From NCBI GenBank assembly GCA_963732795.1, contig CAVTAV010000011.1:97023-161022 (forward strand): 64,000 nt of DNA. Direction: 5' to 3'. This document shows positions 28,909 to 39,930 of this stretch, piece by piece; position 1 is the stretch's first letter, and every line of letters begins with the position of its first letter. Under the pieces are notes generated by a model that searched no databases, had not been told where the DNA came from, and saw nothing but the letters and a program-made list of their open reading frames with translations. A program made the position numbers and the translations under genes. This DNA comes from CAVTAV01 sp963732795. Lineage in GTDB: Bacteria; Pseudomonadota; Alphaproteobacteria; CAVTAV01.

Positions 28909-30019
28909 ATGGCAAGCTCAGACTCCTGGCATATGAGCGTCGCGCTGGGATTGGCCGCGCGCGGGCTGGGGCGCGTCTGGCCGAATCCGGCGGTCGGCTG
29001 CGTGATGGTGACGCCCGAGGGGCACGTCGCCGGGCGCGGCTGGACCCAGCCGGGCGGCCGTCCCCATGCCGAAACCGAGGCGATCCGCGCAGGCCGGCGC
29101 GGTTGCCCAAGGTGCCACCGCGTATGTCAGTCTTGAGCCCTGCGCCCATCACGGCCAAACGCCACCTTGTGCGGAAGCCCTTGTAACAGCAGGCATTTCG
29201 AGGGCCGTTGTCGCTGTCGAAGATCCCGATCCAAGGGTTTCGGGGCAGGGCATCGAGACTTTAAGACGGGCCGGCATCGAGGTTTCGACCGGGCTGATGG
29301 CGGCGGAAGCGACGGCGCTCAACCGTGGCTTTTTCACCCGGCTCAGGCTCGGCCGTCCGATGTTTACCCTCAAGACCGCGACCACCCTCGACGGCCGGAT
29401 TGCGACCAAATCCCGCGACAGCAAATGGATCACCGGCGAGGCGGCGCGGGCGAGGGGCCATCTCCTGCGCGCCGAGCACGACGCGGTGCTGACCAGCTAC
29501 GGGACCGTCATCGCAGACGACCCGCTGCTGAATTGCCGCGTTCCCGGCCTGGAAGACCGTTCTCCCGTCCGCATCGTGGTCGACGGCGGGTTGCAGACGC
29601 CGCTGACGGCTCAGATCGTCAAGACGGCGCGCCGCCAGCCGACCTGGATCGTCACCCGCAAATCCGCCGACAAGTCCCGCCGCGAGGCCCTCGAAGAGCT
29701 CGGGGTGGAAATCCTCGAGGTCGAAGGAGCGGACCTCGACGGCCGGCCGGATCTCGCCGAGGCGGCGCAGCTTCTCGGCGCACGCGGGCTGACCCGCGTG
29801 CTGGTCGAGGCCGGGGGCATTCTGGCGGCCTCTCTTGTCAAGGCGGAGCTCGTGGACACGATCGCCTGGTTCCGCGCGGCAAAGGTCATCGGCGGCGACG
29901 GCCTGCCGGCGATCGGCGACCTCGCACTTCGCGATATCGACGCCGTAATCGGTTTCAAGCGCGTGTCTACGGTCCCGCTCGGCGACGACCTACTGGAAAC
30001 ATACGTCAAACAAGCCTAA
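28909..30019 (+). CDS. ribD: Bifunctional riboflavin biosynthesis deaminase/reductase RibD (one frameshift)
   Basis: Catalyses the second and third steps of riboflavin synthesis: deamination of the pyrimidinone, then reduction of the ribosyl side chain. The N-terminal deaminase has the zinc site G-G-R-P-H-A-E and P-C-A-H-H-G-Q-T-P-P-C. The C-terminal reductase starts near P-M-F-T-L-K-T-A-T-T-L-D-G-R-I-A and holds V-L-V-E-A-G-G. An extra base near 29092 breaks the frame between E-T-E-A-I-R and Q-A-G-A-V-A-Q-G. Corrected length is 369 residues. It lies 39 bp after nrdR and 11 bp before ribE. No FMN riboswitch fold was recognised upstream. Confidence 0.92.
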
Positions 30020-30030
30020 ATACTGAGGCC

Positions 30031-30618
30031 ATGTTCACCGGCATCATCACGGATATCGGAGAGGTCGTTGCCGTCGAGCGCCGGGGAGACCTGCGCGCCA
30101 GGATCCGCACGGACTACGACACCGGCACCATCGATGTCGGCGCGTCGATCGCCTGTTCGGGCGCGTGCCTGACGGTGGTGGAGAAGGGCGACGACTGGTT
30201 CGCGGTCGATATCTCGGGCGAGACCGAATCCCGGACGACGCTCGGGACCTGGAAGCCCGGTGCGAAGGTCAATCTGGAGCGCGCGCTCCGGGTCGGCGAC
30301 GAGCTCGGCGGCCATATCGTGACCGGCCATGTCGATGCGGTCGGCGAGATCAAATCCGCCGATAAGGCGGGCGATTCCGTCCGGTTAGAGATCGCGCTGC
30401 CGGAGTCGCTCAGCAAGCTCGTCGCCACCAAAGGCTCGATCGCCCTCGACGGCATTTCGATGACGGTGAACGGGGTCAGCGATCATAGCTTCGAGGTGAA
30501 CGCCATCCCGCACACCCGGGCGCACACCACGCTCGGCGGGTCCAAGGCGGGCGACAAGGTCAACCTGGAGATCGATATGCTGGCGCGTTACGTCAAGCGC
30601 CTGATGGAGGCCGAATGA
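30031..30618 (+). CDS. ribE: Riboflavin synthase alpha chain
   Basis: Dismutates two 6,7-dimethyl-8-ribityllumazines to riboflavin plus the pyrimidinedione. The 195-residue protein shows two homologous lumazine-binding barrels. The first begins M-F-T-G-I-I-T-D-I-G and has the S-I-A-C-S-G-A-C-L-T-V stretch; the second contains G-H-I-V-T-G-H-V-D and D-G-I-S-M-T-V-N. It overlaps ribBA by 4 bp (ATGA), which indicates translational coupling. Some genomes name this gene ribC. Confidence 0.95.
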   Translation: MFTGIITDIGEVVAVERRGDLRARIRTDYDTGTIDVGASIACSGACLTVVEKGDDWFAVDISGETESRTTLGTWKPGAKVNLERALRVGDELGGHIVTGHVDAVGEIKSADKAGDSVRLEIALPESLSKLVATKGSIALDGISMTVNGVSDHSFEVNAIPHTRAHTTLGGSKAGDKVNLEIDMLARYVKRLMEAE

Positions 30619-31753
30619 GCATGCCCAACCTGTCGGTCCATCACCGCTTCCTCTCCAATATCGAGGAAGTGCTCGAGGACGCGCGGAACGGCCGCATTTT
30701 CATCCTGATCGATGACGAGGACCGAGAGAACGAAGGCGACTTGATTATTCCCGCCCAGATGGCGACGCCGGACACGATCAATTTCATGGCCAAATACGGC
30801 CGCGGTCTGATCTGTCTCGCGATGACGGGCGAGCGGGTCAATGAGCTCGCCCTCGGCCTGATGTCGCCCAACAATCAAACCCGCCATCAGACCGCCTTCA
30901 CGGTCTCGATCGAGGCCAAGGAAGGCGTGACCACCGGCATTTCGGCGGCGGACCGGGCACGCACGATTTCCGTCGCCATCGATCCGACCAAGGGCCGCGA
31001 CGACCTGCGCACGCCGGGACATGTCTTCCCGCTGGTGGCGCGCGAGGGCGGCGTGCTGGTGCGCGCGGGCCACACGGAAGCGGCGGTCGATATCGCGCGG
31101 CTTGCGGGGCTGATCCCGGCCGGCGTGATCTGCGAGATCATGAACGACGACGGCACCATGGCGCGCCTGCCGGATCTGGTGAAATTCGCTCAGTATCACG
31201 GCATCAAGGTCGCCACGATCTCGGATCTGATCGCCTATCGCCGCAAGAACGACCGGCTGGTCGAGCGCGTCGCCGAAGGCCCGATCGACACCCTGCACGC
31301 CAAAGGTCTCTCCATAAAGGTCTACGGCACGACGGTGGACTATGCCGAGCACTTCGCCCTGGTGAAGGGCGATATCAAGCCGGACGAGCCGGTCCTCGTT
31401 CGCATGCATGTGATGAACGCCTTCGAGGATCTGATCGGCGCGCTTGGCGGACGGGGCGGCACCATCGCGACCTCTCTCAAGCTGATCGAGCAGGAAGGCA
31501 AGGGGGTCCTGGTCTGCCTGTTCGACAACCACCCGACCTGGCTGTCCGATGCGCTCGGAGGCCGCAAGGGCGAGAAATCCGAAAGCGGCTCGATCGTGCT
31601 GCGCGACTACGGCATCGGGGCGCAGATCCTCTGGATCTCGGCGTGCGCGAGATGATCCTGTTGTCCAATACCCGGCGCACCGTGGTCGGGCTCGAAGGGT
31701 ACGGCTTGTCGATCGTCGACCAGCGGCCTTTGCCGCCGGAGGGTTCGGAGTGA
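30615..31753 (+). CDS. ribBA: 3,4-dihydroxy-2-butanone 4-phosphate synthase with degenerate GTP cyclohydrolase II-like domain (one frameshift)
   Basis: The N-terminal domain (to about residue 210) is a complete RibB that makes dihydroxybutanone phosphate from ribulose 5-phosphate: D-D-E-D-R-E-N-E-G-D-L holds the metal-binding acids, and T-G-I-S-A-A-D-R-A-R-T and R-A-G-H-T-E-A-A-V-D follow. The C-terminal half has the fold pattern of RibA but not its zinc site. Where true cyclohydrolases have R-V-H-S-E-C and a C-D-C pair, this protein has R-M-H-V-M-N and no cysteines in that region. It should therefore not hydrolyse GTP. A missing C near 31633 breaks the frame (Q-I-L / L-D-L-G-V-R). Corrected length is 379. 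It overlaps ribE and ribH. Confidence 0.9.
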
Positions 31754-32199
31754 TGTCGATACACCGCAAGGAAACGCATATCATGATCGTCGAGGCGCGG
31801 TTCTATGAGGACATCGCCGACGAGATGGTGAAGGGCGCCGTCGCCGTGCTCGACCAGGCCGGCGCGACCTATGAGCGCCATGCCGTGCCCGGCTGCTTCG
31901 AGATTCCGGCGGCGATCAGCTTTGCCGAGAAATCGAGCAAGGAGATCGAGGGATTCGTCGCGCTTGGCTGCGTGATCCGGGGCGAGACGTCGCATTACGA
32001 CTATGTTTGCTCGGAATCCGCCCGCGGAATCCAGGATCTTGCAACGAACCACCAGCTCGCCATCGGCTATGGAATCCTCACCGTCGAGAACCGCGACCAG
32101 GCCTGGGTCCGCGCCGCGGTCGACAAGGGCAACAAGGGCGCCAAGGCCGCGGAGGCCGCGCTGCGCATGGTCGCCTTGAAACGCGAAATCGGGCTATGA
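31753..32199 (+). CDS. ribH: 6,7-dimethyl-8-ribityllumazine synthase
   Basis: Condenses dihydroxybutanone phosphate with the ribityl-pyrimidinedione to form lumazine, the substrate of RibE. The 148-residue product has the family blocks V-P-G-C-F-E-I-P-A-A-I, G-F-V-A-L-G-C-V-I-R-G-E-T-S-H-Y-D-Y-V (His is the general acid/base) and G-I-L-T-V-E-N-R-D-Q-A. ATG at 31753 overlaps the ribBA stop. The gene overlaps nusB by 4 bp (ATGA). The family usually forms large hollow assemblies. Confidence 0.96.
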   Translation: MSIHRKETHIMIVEARFYEDIADEMVKGAVAVLDQAGATYERHAVPGCFEIPAAISFAEKSSKEIEGFVALGCVIRGETSHYDYVCSESARGIQDLATNHQLAIGYGILTVENRDQAWVRAAVDKGNKGAKAAEAALRMVALKREIGL

Positions 32200-32687
32200 C
32201 CGCCGCCGGCGCCAAACCGGAGACGGGGCGGCCGGGCAAGGCGAAATCGGGGGCACGGAGCGCCGCCCGTCTGGCGGCGGTTCAGGCGCTGTATCAGATC
32301 CAGCTCGCGGGACAGCCCGCCGAAATCGTGGTCGGGGAGTTCATCGAGCACCGATTCGGCCAAAATCCCTTGCATGCGCCCGATGTCGATATGTTCCGCG
32401 ACATCGTGCGCAATGTGCTGGCGCGCCGAGGGGAGCTGGAGCCGCTGGTCGGAAGCGCACTGGCGGCCAATTGGCGCCTTGAGAGGATGGACAAGGTGAT
32501 GCAGGCGCTGCTCCTGTCCGGCGCTTACGAGCTCGTGGCCAGGCCGGACGTGCCGACCGCCGTGATCATCAACGAATATGTCGAGCTCTCCCACGCTTTT
32601 TTCGAGGACGAGCAGGCCAAAGTCGCCCATGCCGTCCTCGACAAGGTCGCCCGCGAAGTCCGGGCCGGCGCGGCTCAAGCCGAGTGA
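32196..32687 (+). CDS. nusB: Transcription antitermination factor NusB
   Basis: A 163-residue all-helical RNA-binding protein that joins NusE (S10) in antitermination on rRNA operons. Typical blocks are S-A-A-R-L-A-A-V-Q-A-L-Y-Q-I near the start, N-W-R-L-E-R-M-D-K-V-M-Q-A-L-L-L-S-G-A-Y-E-L, and I-I-N-E-Y-V-E-L-S-H-A-F-F-E-D-E-Q-A-K. Compared with short NusB proteins it has about 25 extra polar residues at the N-terminus, common in Alphaproteobacteria. It overlaps ribH by 4 bp and thiL starts 1 bp after its stop. Confidence 0.95.
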   Translation: MTAAGAKPETGRPGKAKSGARSAARLAAVQALYQIQLAGQPAEIVVGEFIEHRFGQNPLHAPDVDMFRDIVRNVLARRGELEPLVGSALAANWRLERMDKVMQALLLSGAYELVARPDVPTAVIINEYVELSHAFFEDEQAKVAHAVLDKVAREVRAGAAQAE

Positions 32688-32688
32688 C

Positions 32689-33675
32689 ATGCCGAAAGGC
32701 AAGGCTCTCGGCGAATTCGCGCTGATCGAGCAGATCTTCGCGCCGCTCGCCCAAACCTATCCGCTCGCCTTCGGGCTCACCGACGATGCGGCCGTTCTGA
32801 AGCCCCGTCCGGGCCGCGATCTTGTCGTGACCAAGGATGTCGTCGTCGCCGGCGTGCATTTCCTCGCCGATGACCCGGCGGATCTCGTGGCCAGGAAGGC
32901 TTTGCGGGTAAATCTTTCCGATTTGGCCGCCAAGGGCGCGAAACCGATCGGCTATCTCCTGGGCGCGGTTCTGCCGCGGCACCCCGACATCAAATGGCTC
33001 AAACGCTTCGCCGAGGGCTTGGCCGAGGACCAAAAGGCCTACGGAATCTCGCTGATCGGCGGCGATACCGTCTCGACACCCGGTCCCTTGACCGTCTCAA
33101 TTACCGCCATCGGCGATATTCCCAAGGGATCCTATCTCCGGCGTTCCGCTGCGAAGGCCGGCGACGACATCTATGTCACCGGCACCATCGGCGATGCCGC
33201 CCTCGGCCTTGGCATTCTCAAGGGGGAAATCGATGCGCGAGGCACGGTGCGGGCCCATCTGGTGGATCGCTACCGGCTGCCTCAACCGCGCCTCACGGTC
33301 GGCCCCGGTCTCCTCAAGATCGCCCATGCCTGTCTCGACGTGTCCGACGGCCTTGTCGCCGATCTCGGCCATATCTGCGACACCTCTCGTCTCGGCGCGG
33401 AGATCGAGGCAGAGGCCATGCCGCTGTCGTCCGCCGCGCGGGCCATCGTCGAACAGCATCCCCGTCTCTTTAACCGACTTTTGACCGGTGGTGACGACTA
33501 TGAGCTCCTGTTCACGGCGCCCCGGGGCCGGGCTCGTGCGATCGCCGCTCTCCACAAGCGGGCCGAGCTGGGGATAACCCGGATCGGTCGTATGATTGAC
33601 GGCTCCGGCGTGCAGGTTCTCGGCGCAAACGGGCGATCCGTGACGATAAGGCGAGGGGGCTACGCGCATTTCTGA
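32689..33675 (+). CDS. thiL: Thiamine-monophosphate kinase
   Basis: Phosphorylates thiamine monophosphate to the active cofactor thiamine diphosphate using ATP. The 328-residue protein shows the PurM/ThiL fold landmarks: G-L-T-D-D-A-A-V-L with metal-binding aspartates, R-K-A-L-R-V-N-L-S-D-L-A-A-K-G-A-K-P, L-I-G-G-D-T-V-S-T-P-G-P and C-L-D-V-S-D-G-L-V-A-D-L. The ATG at 32689, directly after the nusB stop, gives the family N-terminus. It lies at the end of the rib-nusB operon, the usual alphaproteobacterial place. Confidence 0.95.
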   Translation: MPKGKALGEFALIEQIFAPLAQTYPLAFGLTDDAAVLKPRPGRDLVVTKDVVVAGVHFLADDPADLVARKALRVNLSDLAAKGAKPIGYLLGAVLPRHPDIKWLKRFAEGLAEDQKAYGISLIGGDTVSTPGPLTVSITAIGDIPKGSYLRRSAAKAGDDIYVTGTIGDAALGLGILKGEIDARGTVRAHLVDRYRLPQPRLTVGPGLLKIAHACLDVSDGLVADLGHICDTSRLGAEIEAEAMPLSSAARAIVEQHPRLFNRLLTGGDDYELLFTAPRGRARAIAALHKRAELGITRIGRMIDGSGVQVLGANGRSVTIRRGGYAHF

Positions 33676-33714
33676 CGGGGCTCCCCGCCGCCCACAGGGT
33701 CGGAAGCGAGAGTT

Positions 33715-34251
33715 ATGGCCAAAGCCGCCGCCAAGAAGAAGGTCGAAGAGCCCGCCGAGGCGAATGCCGAAGCCTCCGCCGAGCAAAAGGGCGGCAAGGG
33801 CAAGCTCATTATCATCATTGCCGCCGTCGTCTTCCTGCTGATCGCGGGCGGAGCAGGGGGCTATCTCTATCTCGCCCACCCCAAGGAGCCCGAGAAAGAG
33901 GCTCAGACGGAAGATACGATCCCGGTCGAGGCCGCTCCGATCCTGGTCAAGATCGAGAATATCGTCGCCCCTCTGACCCGCAACGGCGACGTCGTCTCCT
34001 ATGTCTATCTGGATGTTAACCTTCAGGTCGCCGACGAGGCACTGGTCCAGGAGATCAAAGACCATATGCCCCGTCTGCGGAGCGTGATCGCCAAGGATCT
34101 CTATGACCGCTCGATCACCGATCCCAAGGACCCAACCCGGGCCGATGTCTCCGGAATCCAGGCCCGGCTTCTGGCTGACGCCCAGCAGGTCTTCGGCGCC
34201 GATTCCGTCAGCCGGGTTTATATCATCAAGGTCCACTATTACCGCGCCTGA
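33715..34251 (+). CDS. fliL: FliL-like flagellar basal-body-associated protein
   Basis: A 178-residue protein with a lysine- and alanine-rich cytoplasmic start, one membrane helix (about residues 31-52) and a periplasmic domain with the FliL pattern: V-Y-L-D-V-N-L-Q-V, then L-V-Q-E-I-K-D-H-M-P-R-L-R-S-V-I-A-K-D-L-Y and V-S-R-V-Y-I-I-K-V-H-Y-Y-R-A. FliL proteins surround the stator and influence motor torque. It stands outside any flagellar cluster, between thiL and hppA, 15 kb from motAB. It could be the main FliL or a paralogue. AAGCGAGAG precedes the ATG. Confidence 0.75.
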   Translation: MAKAAAKKKVEEPAEANAEASAEQKGGKGKLIIIIAAVVFLLIAGGAGGYLYLAHPKEPEKEAQTEDTIPVEAAPILVKIENIVAPLTRNGDVVSYVYLDVNLQVADEALVQEIKDHMPRLRSVIAKDLYDRSITDPKDPTRADVSGIQARLLADAQQVFGADSVSRVYIIKVHYYRA

Positions 34252-34452
34252 GCGGCCCGCTCGGCTGCTGGTGGCCGCTTGCCTTCCCGCCGGTTGTCTG
34301 GCAGGGTCCAGCCGACCTTGAGGGTCCCGTCGGGGGATTTTGAATTGACGGAGGGGCCGTGCTGGGGCAAAACCCCCGGCAATTGCACATGCCCCCGGTC
34401 GGGCCTCCAACCGCGAGGCTTGAGGGGCGATCACTACTGAAGGAATTGGGGA

Positions 34453-36530
<2,078 letters not shown>

Positions 36531-36546
36531 GGTCAGCACACAACAT

Positions 36547-36713
36547 CGGTCATCCCGGAAGCCGGTTTGCCCGAAGTCTTTGATTTCGCTGGCAAGCCGA
36601 GCTATCCGGATCCTGTGTCATAAGCTTGAGCATCTGACCTAGGTCCCGGGTCACAAGGCTTGCAAGCCGAAAACCGTATGGTTTTCGGGCTCGCCTAACG
36701 TCCGGGATGACCG
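36547..36713. repeat. 167-bp MITE-like element with 13-bp terminal inverted repeats
   Basis: The gap between the convergent genes hppA and bamE is almost filled by a 167-bp segment bounded by perfect inverted repeats CGGTCATCCCGGA (36547-36559) and TCCGGGATGACCG (36701-36713). Inside are a perfect 12-bp palindrome GGCTTGCAAGCC (36657-36668) and a 9-bp stem with a 4-nt loop (36667-36688). There is no coding capacity. The design fits a small non-autonomous mobile element or a composite extragenic palindrome. Target-site duplication was not evident. Confidence 0.6.
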
Positions 36714-36736
36714 GGAATGTGTTTTGAGCTCGAGCC

Positions 36737-37234
36737 CTACGGACCGCCAGCGCCGCCGCTGCCACCCTGGGTATCGCCGCCGGCGCCGCTGAAGCGGCCG
36801 AGATTGCCGAAGAGCTGCTCGAGGAAACCGAGCTCCTTGCCGCGGGTCGGCGTGATCTTCGATTCGAGGGGGACGCTGCGGGCATCGGCGAGCCCGTAGC
36901 GCTTCATGGGGTCGAGCGAGCCGTTCTTGTCGAAATGGACGGCGAGCACGAGTTCGGCGGTGGTCTGGGGCGCGAAGAAGGCGAAGGTTTCCACGCGCTT
37001 GTTGATGTAGTACCACGTGTTGTCGTCGAAGGTGCCGACGGCCGACGGCGTCCCGAGAAGCTGCTGGATCGAATCCTTGTTGTCGACATGCGGCCGGACT
37101 TCCGCAATGACGCTTTCGTCGGGAATCCAGCCCTGGACATCGAGCCGCTTCGGGCAGCCGCCCAAAAGCGTCACGCAACCGGCGGCGATCAACAGCGTTT
37201 TGGAAATGGTGCTAATCGACGAACGATCGGGCAT
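36737..37234 (-). CDS. bamE: Outer-membrane assembly lipoprotein, BamE/SmpA-OmlA family
   Basis: A 165-residue protein with a lipoprotein signal: hydrophobic stretch L-L-I-A-A-G-C-V-T, then lipobox L-L-G-G-C with the acylated cysteine at about residue 27. The BamE fold follows in V-D-N-K-D-S-I-Q-Q-L-L-G-T-P-S-A-V-G-T-F-D-D-N-T-W-Y-Y-I. It is expected to be a subunit of the BAM complex that inserts outer-membrane proteins. The C-terminus is glycine-rich. In Alphaproteobacteria it commonly stands divergent to the cytochrome bc1 assembly chaperone gene, as here (128-bp gap). Confidence 0.9.
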   Translation of the reverse strand: MPDRSSISTISKTLLIAAGCVTLLGGCPKRLDVQGWIPDESVIAEVRPHVDNKDSIQQLLGTPSAVGTFDDNTWYYINKRVETFAFFAPQTTAELVLAVHFDKNGSLDPMKRYGLADARSVPLESKITPTRGKELGFLEQLFGNLGRFSGAGGDTQGGSGGAGGP

Positions 37235-37362
37235 TTCTATACTTCAATGATCAAATCGAATCGGCTCAGAAGCCATGCCCCCTACGCCCGTGCCGGAAGA
37301 TGACATCCGGGGCAGGGCGTGTCAATTAAGCCGGCGGGCAAGCCGAACGGGATGAAAGCCGC

Positions 37363-37911
37363 ATGCTGAAGCGACTTCTGACGAAACGAAAGTATCGCGA
37401 CACCGCCTACGACCTCTATGTCGCGATCGTGGCCCAGGCGCGCACACCGATGCTCTATAGCGAGCTCGGCGTGCCCGACACGCTCGACGGACGGTTCGAC
37501 CTGATCACCCTCCATGCCTTCCTGGTGGTGAACCGGCTGAAGCAGATCCGCGAGGACAAGCCGGCGGCGGACGATCTGTCCCAGGCTCTGTTCGACGTCA
37601 TGTTCGCCGATATGGACCGGTCGCTCCGCGAGATCGGCGTCGGCGACTTGAGCGTCGGCAAGCGGGTGAAGGCCATGGCGCGGGCGTTTTTCGGCCGGGT
37701 CGCGGCTTATGATTCAGGACTGGCCGACCCCGGCGACGGGCTGGAGCAGGCGCTCGCCCGCAATCTCTACCGCGGCAACCCGCCGGCGTCGCCCAAGCTT
37801 TCCGCCATGGCGGCTTATGTTCGCAAGCAATATCAGGCGCTTAAGGACGTGCCGCCGGAGGAGCTGACCGCCGGGCGCGTGCAATTCGGTGCGGCCGAGC
37901 CCGTGAATTGA
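37363..37911 (+). CDS. Ubiquinol-cytochrome c chaperone (CBP3/UQCC1 family)
   Basis: A 182-residue soluble protein of the family that assists assembly of the cytochrome bc1 complex. Recognisable are the start M-L-K-R-L-L-T-K-R-K-Y-R-D-T-A-Y-D-L-Y, the block R-F-D-L-I-T-L-H-A-F-L-V-V-N-R-L, and L-F-D-V-M-F-A-D-M-D-R-S-L-R-E-I-G-V-G-D. Its position between bamE and the DUF177-rpmF-plsX block is conserved in the class. The bc1 genes themselves are not in the window. Confidence 0.9.
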   Translation: MLKRLLTKRKYRDTAYDLYVAIVAQARTPMLYSELGVPDTLDGRFDLITLHAFLVVNRLKQIREDKPAADDLSQALFDVMFADMDRSLREIGVGDLSVGKRVKAMARAFFGRVAAYDSGLADPGDGLEQALARNLYRGNPPASPKLSAMAAYVRKQYQALKDVPPEELTAGRVQFGAAEPVN

Positions 37912-38045
37912 CGGGTCAAGTGCGAATGCGTATTGTCCGCCGTCCCTAAATTGCCGCAACGCCCCGGCTGTCGGGCATCCAGCTTTCGGGTTTGTTAAGC
38001 GCGGCGGGCCATGATCGGCATGGCCTCGGCGCTGGAGGATCAGGC

Positions 38046-38588
38046 GTGAGCCATTCCGCCGACCAGGATATTGGTTCCTTGAGCATCCCGGTTCCGGTCC
38101 AGGAGATCGGCGCCAATGGGCATCCCGTGTCCTACGCAGCCGACGCAGAAGCGCGGGCGAGACTGGCCAACCGGTTCGGCCTTCGAGACGTTTCCGAACT
38201 GACCCTCGAAGGCCGGTTAAAGGAGGAAAGCGACGGGAGCTACACGTTCCAGGGCACGATTTCCGCCAAAGTCGTGCAGACCTGCGTCGTAACCCTCGAT
38301 CCGGTCGAGAACGAGGTCGAAGAACCGATTTCCCTGCGCTTCGTGTCCGAAGAGCGCCTGGAGGCGCCGGCGCGCGAGGTCATGGTGGATGCCGAGGAGG
38401 AAGAGGAGACGGAGCCACTGCCCGGCGACGTTATCGACCTCGGCGAGGCGGTGGCCGAGCAGTTCGGCGTCGCGCTCGATCCCTATCCGAGGAAGCCCGG
38501 CGCGGTGATGGCCCCGGGCCGTGACCAGGATGACACGGGGCCCGGCAATCCCTTCGCGGTGTTAAGGAATTTGGGCCGAAGGGGTTGA
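38046..38588 (+). CDS. DUF177 (YceD-family) protein
   Basis: A 180-residue protein of the YceD/DUF177 family, which in bacteria is encoded directly before rpmF and has been linked to 23S rRNA or ribosome biogenesis. It contains the family's beta-rich core (L-E-G-R-L-K-E-E-S-D-G-S-Y-T-F-Q-G-T-I-S) and a conserved cysteine in V-V-Q-T-C-V-V-T-L-D-P-V, then an acidic stretch (A-E-E-E-E-E-T-E) and D-V-I-D-L-G-E-A-V-A-E-Q. GTG at 38046 is chosen because GGAGGATCAGG lies just upstream; an in-frame ATG-less extension to 37992 is less likely. Confidence 0.9.
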   Translation: MSHSADQDIGSLSIPVPVQEIGANGHPVSYAADAEARARLANRFGLRDVSELTLEGRLKEESDGSYTFQGTISAKVVQTCVVTLDPVENEVEEPISLRFVSEERLEAPAREVMVDAEEEEETEPLPGDVIDLGEAVAEQFGVALDPYPRKPGAVMAPGRDQDDTGPGNPFAVLRNLGRRG

Positions 38589-38657
38589 TGCCCTTGGCGT
38601 TTCTGGTAATTACTGTCGCAACTCGTCAAAAGACACGTGGAAAGTGAGACTTGAACA

Positions 38658-38834
38658 ATGGCCGTTCCCAAAAGAAAAGTGACGCCCTCGCGGCGCAACA
38701 ACCGGCGAAGCCATCACGCGCTTAAGTCGCCGGCCTATGTCGAATGCTCCAATTGCGGCGAGCTGACCCGCCCGCATCATGTCTGCAAGGCCTGCGGACA
38801 TTATGATCGGCGGGAAGTCGTCGAAGTCGCCTGA
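38658..38834 (+). CDS. rpmF: 50S ribosomal protein L32
   Basis: A 58-residue ribosomal protein. It starts M-A-V-P-K-R-K-V-T-P-S-R-R, followed by R-R-S-H-H-A-L and the zinc-ribbon cysteines in V-E-C-S-N-C-G-E-L and H-V-C-K-A-C-G-H-Y. All four cysteines are present, so this is the zinc-binding (C+) form. It lies in the DUF177-rpmF-plsX-fabH order that couples ribosome and membrane lipid synthesis genes. Confidence 0.97.
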   Translation: MAVPKRKVTPSRRNNRRSHHALKSPAYVECSNCGELTRPHHVCKACGHYDRREVVEVA

Positions 38835-38878
38835 CGGCGCAAACTGACGGCTAAAGCCGGCGCGGACGGACACGGTAT

Positions 38879-39930
38879 TTGACCGCAGATCTCGTTATCG
38901 CACTCGACGCCATGGGGGGCGATGACGCGCCCCGCATCGTCGTCGAGGGTGCGCGGTCTGGCCCAGACGCGGTTTCCGACCGCGCGTTTCCTGCATGTTT
39001 GGCGACGAGGCGGCGTTGAAGCCCCTCATGACGGATGGCGACCCCTTGAGCCGGGTCACCGAGATCCGTCATACGCCCGAGGCGATCGGATCCGCCGATC
39101 CGCCGGCGCAGGCCTTGCGCCGCGGCCGCGGCTCCAGCATGGGGCTCGCGGTCCGGTCCGTGCGCGACGGCGACGCCCAGGTCGTGGTCTCGGCCGGCAA
39201 TACCGGGGCGCTGATGGCCATGGCCAAATTCATGTTCAAGACGATGTCCGGCATCTCCCGACCCGCGCTCGCCTCGGTCCTGCCTACCTTGCAGGGCGAG
39301 ACCGTGATGCTCGACCTCGGCGCGAATGTCGAATGCGACGAGGACAATCTCATTCAGTTCGCCGTGATGGGTGCGGCTCTGGCCCGCATCCGGCTGCAGA
39401 TCGAACGCCCCCGGGTCGGGCTTTTGAATGTCGGCGCCGAGGAGCTTAAGGGCAACGAGAGCGTGAAGCGCGCGAGCCAGGTGCTGCGCGAGACGCCGCT
39501 GCCGCTGGAATTCGCGGGCTTCGTCGAGGGTGACGGCATCGGCAAGGGCGTGGCCGACGTGATCGTGACCGACGGCTTTACCGGCAATGTCGCGCTCAAG
39601 ACCGCCGAAGGCATCGCGCAGCTTGCTTTCGGCCTCTTGAAGAGGGCGTTCGAGCATTCGGCGATGACCAAGCTCGGCTACATTCTCGCCAAGCCGGGCC
39701 TCAGAGCGATGCGCGATCACCTCGATCCGAACAATCACAATGGCGCGGTGCTGATCGGCTTGAATGGTCTCGTGGTCAAGAGCCACGGCTCGGCCAGCGC
39801 CTCGGCCTTCGCGAATGCCATCGGCGTCGCGGCGAACATGGTACGCGACGAGCTCTGCGACCGGATCGCCGAGGATCTCCAGAAGGTCTATCCGTCCTCT
39901 CCCGGGGTTACCCAGGCGGCGACATCGTGA
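38879..39930 (+). CDS. plsX: Phosphate acyltransferase PlsX (two frameshifts)
   Basis: Converts acyl-ACP to acyl-phosphate, the donor for the first step of phospholipid synthesis. TTG at 38879 is the only start in frame that gives the normal N-terminus (V-I-A-L-D-A-M-G-G-D-D-A-P). Other blocks are S-A-G-N-T-G-A-L-M-A, L-D-L-G-A-N-V-E-C, L-L-N-V-G-A-E-E-L-K-G and D-G-F-T-G-N-V-A-L-K. Extra bases near 38955 (E-G-A-R / L-A-Q-T-R-F) and 38993 (R-F-L / M-F-G-D-E) break the frame. Corrected length is 349 residues. The fabH GTG start overlaps its stop. Confidence 0.93.
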
